A stretch of DNA of 64,000 nucleotides, from NCBI GenBank assembly GCA_017503015.1, contig JAFVTX010000030.1:45874-109873 (forward strand). Direction: 5' to 3'. The notes below the pieces were generated by a model. That model was not told where the DNA came from, did no database searches, and was given only the letters and a program-made list of their open reading frames with translations. Shown piece after piece: positions 8,798 through 17,836 of the stretch. How positions within the stretch are numbered: position 1 is the first letter of the stretch; each line of letters starts with the position of its first letter. A program made the position numbers and the translations under genes. The DNA is from Fibrobacter sp. (GTDB lineage Bacteria > Fibrobacterota > Fibrobacteria > Fibrobacterales > Fibrobacteraceae).

Positions 8798-10328
8798 GTT
8801 TTCGAAAATAGAAATTTAACAGGAGAATCAAGGCGCAGTCCGCCAAAACAAAGCTCAAGAGCCAGGTAAATGTGCCGTTCTGGAAGCCGTAACTGTGAAG
8901 CCCCACGCCCAGGAGGTTGATTCCGAACCAACAGAGGAAGGTGACCACCACGTTGAAAGCGTTGAACAGCACAAAGCCACGGCCTGTCACCAAGCGCCCG
9001 GCCCGCAGGTGCAAACCCAGCATGGCCCAGAGGATTACAAAGAGGGCCCCGCATTCCTTGGGGTCGAACCCCCAGAAACGCCCCCAGGCAAAGTCCGCCC
9101 ACACGCCTCCCAAAAGAGTGCCCACGATGGTCAGGACCGAACCGAAAACCAGGGTGCCGTAGAGCAGCGGCACGAGGGGCTCATCACGGGGGATTTCCCT
9201 GCCACGGAAACGGAACAGGGCCACATGGGCCACGATTCCCGAAAGAATCATGCCTGCAAATCCCATGGCGATGGTAAACACGTGGAGGGTAAGGAACACC
9301 GAAGAATTCAAGATGGCGGGCAGCGCCCGGAAGGCATCGCCGGTTTCCAGCACGAACCGCGCAAAGAACAGCAGCAGGGCCGCCACGAAGGCGATAGGCA
9401 CCATTAGGGAGAACTGGCGACGGCGGCAACGGAAAAACGCCACCACCTCAAAGGACTCCAGCAGCAGGGCCACCCACAAGATAATTTCGTACAAATTCGC
9501 CATAGGCGGGTGGCCCGTCACCGCAAAGCGCACCGCAAGAGTCAGGACCAAAACCACCGAAGCCACAAGGCCTGCCCCGTTGGCGGCTCGGTCCAGAGCC
9601 GTCTTCTTGAAATTCAGGTTCAAGAGGGAAAGCAAGAACCCGACAAATGCCGCCACGAAGGCCCACAGCACAGGGTCCACAAAGTAGTAGGCCAGTTCCA
9701 GGTTGACCCGCCGAACCGTAGGGCCGCTTTCGGCCAAGGCGGGTTCTGCCAGGGTGAAAAGTTCCTTCACCCGGGCGCTGTCCCCCAGGGTTTCGAACAG
9801 CTGGACGTTTTCGTAGAGCCGTTTCATCTCCAGAGTGGCGGCATGACCGTCATCTCGGCTGGCGTAAAGTTCCAGCAGGTCCCGGGCGGGCTGCAGCTGG
9901 CCGTAACTCACGTAACGTTCGCCTGGCGGCAGATGCAAGGCCTCCGAAACGTCGCTCCGCAAGACCTTGAAAAGTTTCCAGTCCCGACTCTGGGGCTCAT
10001 TTTTTATAATCCCCAAGGCCACCTCGGTAGCCTGCATCTTGCGTGGGCAACGGTCAGCTTCGCCGTCCTTGCACCGGTAGGACACCTTCCCCGAAAAGTT
10101 GTCCAGCACATCTCGTGCAAAAGAGGCGAAGGGCCGCACCTCCCCCTGGTACACCACCGCCGTCGCCGAGCCCCGCAATTCAGACCGCAGCTCCGGCCGT
10201 TCAGAAGCCCATGCCGAGGGCAAGGCCACAGGCAGGAGCGTCACGAAGAGCAGTGGCGCGAACAAAAAGCGCGGGAATGGGCGCAGGAATAAAAAGTGCG
10301 GGAACTGTCCCGAAGAGAGCCGTTTCAC
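8790..10328 (-). CDS. ccsA: Cytochrome c biogenesis protein, CcsA/ResC type
   Basis: Membrane component of system II cytochrome c maturation, which carries and attaches haem. The 512-residue protein has a signal-like N-terminus, a periplasmic region to about residue 215, then about eight membrane helices. The haem-binding WWD-like stretch GGVWADFAWGRFWGFDPKEC is near residue 400; the usual WSWDPKE reads WGFDPKE here. The histidines in PPMANLYE and FLTLHVFTIA regions fit haem ligands. It overlaps the resB-like gene by 4 nt, as expected for the Ccs1-CcsA pair. Symbol by family. Confidence 0.88.
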   Translation of the reverse strand: MKRLSSGQFPHFLFLRPFPRFLFAPLLFVTLLPVALPSAWASERPELRSELRGSATAVVYQGEVRPFASFARDVLDNFSGKVSYRCKDGEADRCPRKMQATEVALGIIKNEPQSRDWKLFKVLRSDVSEALHLPPGERYVSYGQLQPARDLLELYASRDDGHAATLEMKRLYENVQLFETLGDSARVKELFTLAEPALAESGPTVRRVNLELAYYFVDPVLWAFVAAFVGFLLSLLNLNFKKTALDRAANGAGLVASVVLVLTLAVRFAVTGHPPMANLYEIILWVALLLESFEVVAFFRCRRRQFSLMVPIAFVAALLLFFARFVLETGDAFRALPAILNSSVFLTLHVFTIAMGFAGMILSGIVAHVALFRFRGREIPRDEPLVPLLYGTLVFGSVLTIVGTLLGGVWADFAWGRFWGFDPKECGALFVILWAMLGLHLRAGRLVTGRGFVLFNAFNVVVTFLCWFGINLLGVGLHSYGFQNGTFTWLLSFVLADCALILLLNFYFRKHE

Positions 10329-10990
10329 GAGTCCCCCTTACGGGTGCGCACCACCACGACCACATAATGAAAAACAAGACTGACCAGCACCAGGCACATG
10401 AAGGCGTAGGGCACAAAACGCATGGGGTCGTAGGTTACCGTATAGAGGTCGATGGAGGCCTTGGGCGACATGGGGAAACGCCCGCGATATTCCACATGGT
10501 AGGTCCAGCCGGCAGTTTCCAGAGGAAACTGCACCGCGACGGTCCCGAGGCTGTCTCCTGCGGGGAACATGGTCAAGGTTCCGGACTTTTCCGGCACGCT
10601 TTCGGGCGCTACGTTCTTGTAGCCGTTGTAGTCCCGCTGGAGGGCTCCTCCCACAAGGCTCCCCGCAAGCAGCACCAGCAGGGCGATGTGGATTCCGTAA
10701 AGTCCAGCAAACTTTAGACCGCGGGGCATACGAAAGATCATAGCGGCCACCAGGTTCACGCAGGCCAACACCGCCAAGCTTTTCATGGCAGGCACGGGAA
10801 CCACGTCAAAAACCCAGACGAAATAGCTCCCGAAAAACCGTTCTACCGCAACAGACGCCGGCATTCCTGCCGCTTCGGCGTTTGCCTGTCCCAAGACGCC
10901 CCAGAATATGACCAGAAGGAACGCGACCAGCAAAAAGACGGTCAGCTTAAGAGACGAGAGACGAGAGGCGAGAGACGATAGAGTTTTCAA
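10325..10990 (-). CDS. ResB/Ccs1-like cytochrome c biogenesis protein, short form
   Basis: Likely partner of CcsA in system II haem attachment. It has three or four hydrophobic segments (FLLVAFLLVIFWGVLG, SLAVLACVNLVAAMIF, YGIHIALLVLLAGSLVGG and a C-terminal helix). At 221 residues it is about half the length of typical ResB. I choose the TTG at 10990 because GGAGGGG lies about 8 nt upstream and the codon overlaps the upstream stop (TTGA). A GTG at 11011 would add seven residues. The first codons derive from a GAGACGAG repeat, giving the peptide SSLASRLSSL. Function is inferred from the hydropathy and the neighbour. Confidence 0.7.
   Translation of the reverse strand: MKTLSSLASRLSSLKLTVFLLVAFLLVIFWGVLGQANAEAAGMPASVAVERFFGSYFVWVFDVVPVPAMKSLAVLACVNLVAAMIFRMPRGLKFAGLYGIHIALLVLLAGSLVGGALQRDYNGYKNVAPESVPEKSGTLTMFPAGDSLGTVAVQFPLETAGWTYHVEYRGRFPMSPKASIDLYTVTYDPMRFVPYAFMCLVLVSLVFHYVVVVVRTRKGDS
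10946..10982. repeat. GAGACGAG tandem repeat at the 5' end of the resB-like gene
   Basis: Three to four imperfect copies of GAGACGAGA lie within the coding sequence just after the start codon. The same word pattern occurs inside the rhtB-like gene at 38108-38158. Confidence 0.6.
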
Positions 10991-11976
10991 ACCGGCGGCC
11001 CCTCCACCCACACGAACTTGCGGGCATCAAGGGTTTGCTCTCCGTCAAAGCGGTAGGCCACCATACGGCCATGTCCGTAAAAACTCCCGATGCTGTAATC
11101 CAGACAGCACACGTTTTTGCGGATAAGGGCCGGCTCGCCTTTAAGCCAGTAGTGCCCGAAAAACACGGGCCGTTCGTTTTCGCCGTAGAACTTGCGAGAC
11201 CGAATGGGCTCGGGAACGGGTTCGTCGGAAAAGTCCACGCCGGGCTGGAGCGCAATGTCCTGGAGGGTGGCGTTCTTCGGGTCAATCCACCAGCGGAGCC
11301 GCATCTTCTTGCGCACCACGCCTTCGCCGTCCCGAAAGGTCCCGCCTGCAGGCAGCTCCATCTCGGGGCCCTTCAGCAAGATATCCAGAGGGTGGAACAG
11401 GGAATCCTCAAATTCATTGTGGCTGTCGCAGGCCCGGGCAATCAGTTCGTCAAAGTTCCCATCGGCAAAGCTTGTAATGCCCGCCTCTCGCAGGGCCTGT
11501 ACGCATTCGGCGTCATAGCAGGCGTGTTGCGCCCGGAACAAGTCCGTTTCCATATAGAACGGCAATGTCTTCAGAAAGTCCAGCATCTCCTGGAATTCCT
11601 GCTGCCGCCCGCGGTAAGATTCCACCGTCCGTGCAAGGATGGCCACCTTGTTGAAGGAATGGTCCCGCAGGTAGCCACCCGTAATAGTCTTCAGAAAATG
11701 CCCACCGCCAGTACCGTTCTGCTGCCAAAAACAGAGGGTATTGAATTCGTGGTTTCCCATAAGGGCGGTAGCAGCTCCGGCGTCCCGCATGGCACGGACC
11801 AGGTCTATGGTCTCCCGGGATTCAGAGCCCCGATCGATGTAGTCCCCGAGAAACACCACCTTACGGGCATTTCCCGGATAGGCGAAAACACCACCCCGTT
11901 CCACATAACCCAACTTTTTTAGCAGGGCCCGCAGTTCGGTCGCGTGACCGTGAATGTCGCCGATAAAGTCTATCAT
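10987..11976 (-). CDS. Calcineurin-like metallophosphoesterase, PPP type
   Basis: Two-metal phosphatase of the PPP/diadenosine-tetraphosphatase superfamily. The three metal-binding motifs are clear: GDIHGH at residues 5-10, GDYIDRG around 40 and GNHE around 77. A histidine in FFGHYWLKG near residue 275 fits the later motifs. The 329-residue length exceeds ApaH and PrpE, so the substrate (phosphoprotein or dinucleotide) is open. The ORF is open to 12024, but the ATG at 11976 has GGTGGA upstream and matches the family N-terminus. It is first in a run with resB, ccsA, scpB and mutS and is divergent from the CvfB-like gene. Confidence 0.85.
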   Translation of the reverse strand: MIDFIGDIHGHATELRALLKKLGYVERGGVFAYPGNARKVVFLGDYIDRGSESRETIDLVRAMRDAGAATALMGNHEFNTLCFWQQNGTGGGHFLKTITGGYLRDHSFNKVAILARTVESYRGRQQEFQEMLDFLKTLPFYMETDLFRAQHACYDAECVQALREAGITSFADGNFDELIARACDSHNEFEDSLFHPLDILLKGPEMELPAGGTFRDGEGVVRKKMRLRWWIDPKNATLQDIALQPGVDFSDEPVPEPIRSRKFYGENERPVFFGHYWLKGEPALIRKNVCCLDYSIGSFYGHGRMVAYRFDGEQTLDARKFVWVEGPPV

Positions 11977-12128
11977 AGATCCACCGTTGAATATAATAAA
12001 ATAAAGGGTCGGGGCACGAGGCACAAGGTTCGTGGCTCAGGGAGTTCTTATTGCCGAAACCAACACGGACACGACACTGTAAAATCCTATATTTTTGCAA
12101 TCGCGGACACTTGAACGGAAAGGCTTTT

Positions 12129-12962
12129 ATGGAAATCGGCAAATACAATCGCGCCCGGGTCGAAAGCATCATGCCCCAGGGCTATTACCTGGAGCTAGAA
12201 ACCGGCGGCAGGGTACTGCTCCCCGGAAACCGGGAGGAATTTTCCCTGGAAGAAGGCGAAATTCTGGACGTGTTCGTGTATATGGACAGCGAAGACCGCC
12301 CTATCGCCACACTCCAGAAGCCCTATGCCCAAGCCGGAGAATTCGCCGTGCTGGAAGTCAAGGATGTAAACCGCGTAGGAGCGTTCCTGGACTGGGGACT
12401 GAACAAGGACCTTTTCTTGCCCTACAAGCAACAGCTGGGAGAACTCCAGCGGGGCGACCGCTGCGTGGTCTATATTCTGCTGGACGACAAGAGCAACCGT
12501 CTGGTGGCTACCGAAAAAATCAAGAGCTTCATCGATACCGACACGTCGGAGTTGCACGTCGGCGAGCGGGTGGAACTGGCCGCCTACGAAGTCACGCCGG
12601 ACTACGTGGACTTTCTGGTGAACTACCGCTATACCGGGCGCCTCATGGTCTCGCCCGGCACCAAGCGCATCTACATCGGCGACACCATGCCGGGCTACAT
12701 CCAGCGGTTCACCAGCGACGGTAAGATTACCCTGAACCTTTCGCCCGTAGGCTACAAGGGGCTCATGAAAAGCGACAGCCCGAACGCAGTGCTCCGGAAG
12801 CTCTCCGAAGCGGGAGGGTTCCTGCCCTACGGCGACCACACCGACCCGGAAACCATCCAGAGGGAATTCGGTATGTCCAAGAAAACCTTCAAGAAAATTC
12901 TCGGGACCCTCTACCGCGAAGGAAAAATCCTGATCCAGGACGACGGCATCCGCCTTCCTTAA
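12129..12962 (+). CDS. cvfB: S1-like RNA-binding protein, CvfB/YitL family
   Basis: CvfB proteins bind RNA through tandem S1-like domains and influence gene expression and virulence traits in Staphylococcus; the role here is inferred. The 277-residue product has S1 repeats from about 5-60, 65-130 (VGAFLDWGLNKDLFLPYKQQ) and 145-210, then a C-terminal winged helix (MSKKTFKKILGTLYREGKI). The start at 12129 is supported by GGAAAGG about 8 nt upstream, although the frame is open to 12051. It is convergent with the lipoprotein phosphatase, with 21 nt between the stops. Confidence 0.88.
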   Translation: MEIGKYNRARVESIMPQGYYLELETGGRVLLPGNREEFSLEEGEILDVFVYMDSEDRPIATLQKPYAQAGEFAVLEVKDVNRVGAFLDWGLNKDLFLPYKQQLGELQRGDRCVVYILLDDKSNRLVATEKIKSFIDTDTSELHVGERVELAAYEVTPDYVDFLVNYRYTGRLMVSPGTKRIYIGDTMPGYIQRFTSDGKITLNLSPVGYKGLMKSDSPNAVLRKLSEAGGFLPYGDHTDPETIQREFGMSKKTFKKILGTLYREGKILIQDDGIRLP

Positions 12963-12983
12963 AACGCGGCATTTTCAAAAAAA

Positions 12984-14180
12984 CTACTTCAGGCGGGCCT
13001 TCAGGTCCGCTACTTCTTTTTTGGACAGCCCCAGTTTTTCCAGGTACTGTTCCGTGGCCTTCGCCAGGTCGACATTTTCGAAGTCATCAATATCCACGCC
13101 CGCATCGGAGTAGGCCATTTTCATATTGCGGACAATCAGGGCCTGGAACCAGTCTAACTGCGACTCCGTAAGGCGCTGCTGCTTGCCGTGCACCACGTTG
13201 TAGTAGTTGTCATAGGTCTTCACGTAGTCCTTCTCCACCTCTTCGGCAGAAGCACCCATCAGGGCTTCCAGCACGGCGCTCACAAAGCCCGCACGGTCCT
13301 TGCCCATCTGGCAGTGCACCAGATAAGGGGCCTCGTTTTCGAGCATAAACCGTAGGCCCTTTACCAGACCTTCCTTGAAGAGGTTGGTGGTGAACGACGC
13401 CGGCAAAGACAGGTAAACCACTTTTTGTGTAGCATAGTAGGACTTGTCAAAACCCTCGTAGGCCTTGGCACCCTTGTCCGTATCCGTCAGGTTGATAAAT
13501 GTCGCCACCTTGGCCGCCTTGGCCAGGGAATCTGCGTATGTATTGCGGCCATCCACCGGGTCGATAGGGCTAGAAGAACGGTAGAGTACGCCCTTCCCCA
13601 TTCCCGTGGTGGTAATTTCCCTGAAGTTGGCAAAATCCGCCACGGACAGGTCCGGATAGTTATCAATGACCAGTCCGTAGTTCTGGTATTCCAGCATTTC
13701 AAGGTTTTCCTTGAAGCCGCCCTTGTCCTTCAAGGCTATGTTCACCTCGATTGGCAACTTGACGTCTTTCAGTCGGTAGGGGTATTCCGAACCCGCGGGG
13801 GCGTTTTCTGCAATGCCAAGGGCAACGGCAAGCTGCCCAAAGTTGATGCCCAGAGTCACGTGGGGCTTACCCGACACCGCCCGCAGCAAAAGTTCCCCGG
13901 GAGAGACGGCATCGTAGTCCGGCACAACGGGGACTTCCAGAGTGTCGTAACCGTCCACCATCACCGTCACAATGTCCCCCAGTTCAAATACCGCAAGGAA
14001 CGAATCCGCCACCACGTCCAGATTCAGGCTACCAAAGCTCAGCATGTCGATACCGTCTTTCTTGACAGTGGTGCTGAGCAGCACCTGGTCTTCGCCACTA
14101 GAAGAACTGGAGGAATCGCCGCAGGCCACAAGGAACAGGGCCACAGCGAAAGAAACAAGAATTTTCAGTTTCTGGTTCAT
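12984..14180 (-). CDS. Lipoprotein tyrosine-type protein phosphatase
   Basis: The 398-residue product starts with a lipoprotein signal peptide ending LVAC (Cys20), followed by a poly-serine linker GDSSSSSSGEDQ typical of Fibrobacter lipoproteins. The C-terminal half has the cysteine phosphatase loop HCQMGKDRAG, matching HCxxGKDR of the bacterial tyrosine phosphatase family that includes Listeria LipA. YRSSSPIDP and FINLTDTD also fit that family. Substrates in the family are phosphotyrosine or phosphoinositides. It probably faces the periplasm or cell surface. The start has a strong GAGGAGG site. No function for residues 30-190 is recognisable. Confidence 0.85.
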   Translation of the reverse strand: MNQKLKILVSFAVALFLVACGDSSSSSSGEDQVLLSTTVKKDGIDMLSFGSLNLDVVADSFLAVFELGDIVTVMVDGYDTLEVPVVPDYDAVSPGELLLRAVSGKPHVTLGINFGQLAVALGIAENAPAGSEYPYRLKDVKLPIEVNIALKDKGGFKENLEMLEYQNYGLVIDNYPDLSVADFANFREITTTGMGKGVLYRSSSPIDPVDGRNTYADSLAKAAKVATFINLTDTDKGAKAYEGFDKSYYATQKVVYLSLPASFTTNLFKEGLVKGLRFMLENEAPYLVHCQMGKDRAGFVSAVLEALMGASAEEVEKDYVKTYDNYYNVVHGKQQRLTESQLDWFQALIVRNMKMAYSDAGVDIDDFENVDLAKATEQYLEKLGLSKKEVADLKARLK

Positions 14181-14215
14181 AGCATCCTCCTCTGATCGGC
14201 GACACCCGCCAAAAT

Positions 14216-16192
14216 TTACACCTTCGGCATCCTTACCGTCTTGTTAAATTCTTCGGGCGTAGTGAAGGTGGGTACAATGTGGTGCAGGGCGGAAATGGCG
14301 GTCTTGTCGTCATTTTCCTGGGCTGCATTTTTCAATGTCCAAAGTTCATTGATAAAGGTATCGGCATCAATCTCGATCTGCTTTCCGATATAGATGAGCT
14401 TGTTCTTGGTCTTCTGCAGACCCTCTTCGTTCATCAGCAATTCTTCGAGAAGTTTTTCGCCAGGTCGCAGCCCCGTGAACTTGATTTCCACATCCTTATA
14501 GGGCACCTTGCCATACATACGGATCAGGTTTTCAGCCAAGGTCACAATCTTTACGGGCTGTCCCATATCCAGCACAAAAATCTCGCCACCGTGAGCAAAG
14601 CTTGCCGCCTCAAGCACCAAGTTCACCGCCTCCGGAATAGTCATAAAGTAGCGGATAATGTCTGGGTGTGTCACCGTCACGGGCTTGCCCTGCTCAATCT
14701 GGCGCTTGAACAAGGGAATCACGGAGCCGTTACTTCCCAGCACGTTTCCAAAGCGGGTGGTCACAAATTCAGTCTTGCAGTCCTTTTGTTGTGCAAAGAA
14801 CTGGACAATCATTTCGCAACAACGCTTGGACGCCCCCATCACGTTGGTGGGGTTCACCGCCTTGTCGGTACTGATCATCACGAACTTTTTCACGTTGTGC
14901 AACAGGGAAAGGGTAGCCATGTTAAAAGTGCCCACCACGTTGTTCTTGATGGCTTCCATGGGGTTATTTTCCATCAGAGGCACGTGCTTGTGGGCCGCCG
15001 CATGGAACACCACCTGGGGCTCATATTTCTTGAAAATCTGGTTCATGCGGAAATAGTCGCGAACACTTGCAATCAGAGTCACCAGGTTCAGGCGGTCGCC
15101 ATACCCCATCACCAGTTCCTGCTGGATTTCGTAGGCATTGTTCTCGTAGATATCCACGATAATCACCTGTTTGGGCTTGTACTTTGCAATCTGGCGCACC
15201 AATTCGCTACCGATGCTGCCACCCCCGCCGGTGACCATGCAGACTTTACCCTCGATGAACTCTCGAATTTCAGAATTGTTGAACTTGATGGGCTCGCGGC
15301 CAAGCAAGTCCTCCACCTTGATGTCGCGGATCTGGCTCACAAAGTTGGTGGCGCCGGTCCCCACGGCAGATGTATCCAGGAGAGTCCCGATAAAGGGCAG
15401 CACCTTCACGGGGAGACCCGTCTTGCCGCAGATATCCAAAATGACCTGCCTGTCCTCTGGCGGGCAACTGGGGATGGCGAATATAATCTGCTCAATCCGC
15501 ATTTCCCTGGCCACCTTCGGTATGTCGCTGGTGGAACCCGCCACCAGCACACCGTTGAAGGGCTTGCCTATCTTGTAGCGGTCGTCGTCTATCAGGCACA
15601 CGGGGTTGATGTTCTTGGCGGAACCCGTGCTTTCCCCGTGGCTCGCGTCGGCCTGGTTGTTGCGGATTTCGTCCAGCAGCAAGTGTGTGGCGTTCCCCGC
15701 ACCAATAATCATGGTGCGCTTGCGTTCGGCCTCGTGCATTCCCGTAGAAACCAAAGACACAAAGGTCCTACGGAACAGATAACGGAACAGAGAAACTCCC
15801 ACCACCGCCACAAAGGCGTGAAGCAAGGCAAATTCCCAGAACAGGTCCTTGTGGAACAGGTACACCAGGCCATAAGCCACAGCAATACCTACGACAATTC
15901 CCTTGACGCAACTCAGGTAATCCCGCTTGCTAAAATAACGCCACAGCTTGTTGTAGGCACCAAAGAACAGCAGGCTTCCAAAGCAGCAAATAATGCTTAC
16001 GACAATAATGAGAAACAGGTCAGGCCGACCGATACGCTGGGCGAAAAGGGGCAGAGGGTAGTTGGCGATCAAAGCCGACACCGCCACCACGAAGGCATCC
16101 GCAAGGGCAAGCACCCGCTTTCGCAAGCGGAAACTGTTCATCAGCGCCTTGAAGTGCCCGCTTCCCTTAATTCTCTCTTTAATGTTCGCCAT
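14216..16192 (-). CDS. Membrane nucleoside-diphosphate-sugar dehydratase, FlaA1/CapD/WbpM type
   Basis: Likely converts UDP-GlcNAc to a 4-keto-6-deoxy sugar for surface polysaccharide. The 658-residue protein has four N-terminal membrane helices (about 25-130), a CoA-binding-like domain (about 145-275), then a short-chain dehydrogenase domain with VTGGGGSIGSELVRQ near residue 317. The STDKAVNPTNVMGASK segment carries the family catalytic Lys in place of the usual YxxxK. The C-terminal sequence FTGLRPGEKLLEELL is diagnostic. It sits 3 nt downstream of the Wzi-like gene. That supports a capsule or O-antigen role, although no glycosyltransferases are next to it. Confidence 0.92.
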   Translation of the reverse strand: MANIKERIKGSGHFKALMNSFRLRKRVLALADAFVVAVSALIANYPLPLFAQRIGRPDLFLIIVVSIICCFGSLLFFGAYNKLWRYFSKRDYLSCVKGIVVGIAVAYGLVYLFHKDLFWEFALLHAFVAVVGVSLFRYLFRRTFVSLVSTGMHEAERKRTMIIGAGNATHLLLDEIRNNQADASHGESTGSAKNINPVCLIDDDRYKIGKPFNGVLVAGSTSDIPKVAREMRIEQIIFAIPSCPPEDRQVILDICGKTGLPVKVLPFIGTLLDTSAVGTGATNFVSQIRDIKVEDLLGREPIKFNNSEIREFIEGKVCMVTGGGGSIGSELVRQIAKYKPKQVIIVDIYENNAYEIQQELVMGYGDRLNLVTLIASVRDYFRMNQIFKKYEPQVVFHAAAHKHVPLMENNPMEAIKNNVVGTFNMATLSLLHNVKKFVMISTDKAVNPTNVMGASKRCCEMIVQFFAQQKDCKTEFVTTRFGNVLGSNGSVIPLFKRQIEQGKPVTVTHPDIIRYFMTIPEAVNLVLEAASFAHGGEIFVLDMGQPVKIVTLAENLIRMYGKVPYKDVEIKFTGLRPGEKLLEELLMNEEGLQKTKNKLIYIGKQIEIDADTFINELWTLKNAAQENDDKTAISALHHIVPTFTTPEEFNKTVRMPKV

Positions 16193-16195
16193 ATG

Positions 16196-17704
16196 CTACC
16201 ACATGAATGAAACTCTAATGTCTGCCGCCTTGGAGTCCCCCAAGGTCAACTCTCCCGAAAAACCAACAAACCGTCCGTTGTACCCGATGGCTGGAGCCAC
16301 GGTATAAACAAGAGGCGCCCCATGGGCAAAACGCTTGCGCACCGTCTTGTAAGGGTCTTCGATGTCACTGCCGGCATCGGTCCCTTTCCACAGCCACTTC
16401 TGGTGTACGCCCGCAAACAGCTGTCCAAGGGACCCAAGGGCCGCCTGGGCATATACCGTCCAGTCCACCGCCAAGCTGTTGGGGCCATTGGGATTCCCTA
16501 GAGGAGCCCCCAGGTTCGCAAGCTGCGCATGGGCGGTATCGTAATGACAATAGGTGTAGGGCTCCACACGGGCGATTTCGGCAATGGTACCCGCACTGAG
16601 TCGCTTTTGCCCCACGTAAAAGTCGTGCCCCGCCTGCAGACCCAGCATGCCTGCCCAGCGGTTGTTGCTGTACTTGTTTTCGTAAACTGCATTGGGCGAT
16701 TCCAAATCATCCAAGAAGAACTCACCATAAAGCCTGACCGCACTGAACAGGCGGTAGTTCATGTCCAGGGCCAGAGCGCCGTTGTTTACCCGCTCGGTGT
16801 AATTGCCCTTTTCAATAAAAAGCGGAGCGATGGGCACGAACAGCCAGGGCTTGTTCTCGTTGTACAGCACCTGGATTTCGCTCATGCCGATAGTCAAGTT
16901 TCCCAAGGCCAGTTCGTAGCGGTGGGCATACAGGTTCCGGTCGTTCAGGTTGTTCTTGCTGTAGCTCCAGCTGTCCACCCGAAGGTCTGCATACACGCTG
17001 AACACCCGCAGGGGTCCAAAGGTCAGGTCCAAGGAAAGCATGTTGTAGGGCAAGGCAAACTGGTTCAGGGATAGATTGTTGTAGTAGCCCGGCCCCCAGT
17101 GGAGCACGTCACGGGCCAGTTGGAGCCTTGCCCAGGCGTAGTTCAGGGCCATGTGTGCCCTGTAGCGGGAATAGCTCACGTAGTCGGCACCGGCATTGCC
17201 TTCCTTGGTCTGTACGTCAAAGACCTCGCCGTCGAAACTCTTGGGCTTCTTGGCGGAATGCTCGCCGGCATACATGCGGGCATCCAAATCGAAATCTAGG
17301 GAGTCGGCGTAACCCCGCAAGTAAATACCCCCGTCAAAAGAGGGCCACAGGGTATCGCCCAGAAATTCACTACCGCGGTATTCCGCCCCGAACACCGGGG
17401 ACGCCGCCACACCGAAACTGTGGCTCTTGCCAAAGAACTCACCGGTGGTATCGGCCATGAACATCATTGCGCCGGATTCTGCACGGGTAAAGTTCCGGAT
17501 AAATCCGTAATCACGCCTGGGGTAGGTAAAGAACTGACGGTCCTCCCCCACGGTCTGCCTGTGGTACTCCATGAGCATGGGGGAATGTTCCAGACCCTGC
17601 AAATTCCGGGTACGTTCGGAACCCACCACAGGGGCAGCCCCCGAGGTTCCGCACGTAACCCAAAAAACGCTCCAGAAGAGCAATATCCGGAGTTTCATTT
17701 GCAT
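16196..17704 (-). CDS. Capsule assembly Wzi-like outer membrane beta-barrel protein
   Basis: Wzi is an 18-stranded barrel and lectin that holds capsule to the surface; the assignment here is by family resemblance. The 502-residue product has a signal peptide ending near CGTSGAA. The region RLQLARDVLHWGPGYYNNLS followed by LPYNMLSLDLTFGPLRV matches the Wzi pattern of GRDxxxWGPG. The C-terminus ends in VSFMW, an aromatic residue as in barrel proteins. A TATATT box lies 8 nt before the ATG and no ribosome site is visible. It forms an operon with the dehydratase. Confidence 0.78.
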   Translation of the reverse strand: MQMKLRILLFWSVFWVTCGTSGAAPVVGSERTRNLQGLEHSPMLMEYHRQTVGEDRQFFTYPRRDYGFIRNFTRAESGAMMFMADTTGEFFGKSHSFGVAASPVFGAEYRGSEFLGDTLWPSFDGGIYLRGYADSLDFDLDARMYAGEHSAKKPKSFDGEVFDVQTKEGNAGADYVSYSRYRAHMALNYAWARLQLARDVLHWGPGYYNNLSLNQFALPYNMLSLDLTFGPLRVFSVYADLRVDSWSYSKNNLNDRNLYAHRYELALGNLTIGMSEIQVLYNENKPWLFVPIAPLFIEKGNYTERVNNGALALDMNYRLFSAVRLYGEFFLDDLESPNAVYENKYSNNRWAGMLGLQAGHDFYVGQKRLSAGTIAEIARVEPYTYCHYDTAHAQLANLGAPLGNPNGPNSLAVDWTVYAQAALGSLGQLFAGVHQKWLWKGTDAGSDIEDPYKTVRKRFAHGAPLVYTVAPAIGYNGRFVGFSGELTLGDSKAADIRVSFMW

Positions 17705-17734
17705 TTGTTAGAAATATAAAAACATTAACTCAAG

Positions 17735-17825
17735 ACGTCATTCTGAGGGCGCGTAGCGACTGAAGAATCCAGACCAGCGGAACCTACCGTATTCCCCCAA
17801 AACTATTTCAGGGTCAGGATGACAA
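17735..17825. repeat. GTCATTCTGAG...CAGGATGAC intergenic repeat
   Basis: The gap between the Wzi-like gene and the DUF2279 gene is mostly one repeat bounded by GTCATTCTGAG and TCAGGATGACA, with GCGTAGCGACTGAAGAATCC inside. No gene is seen. Confidence 0.5.
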
Positions 17826-17836
17826 CTGGGGTGGGG

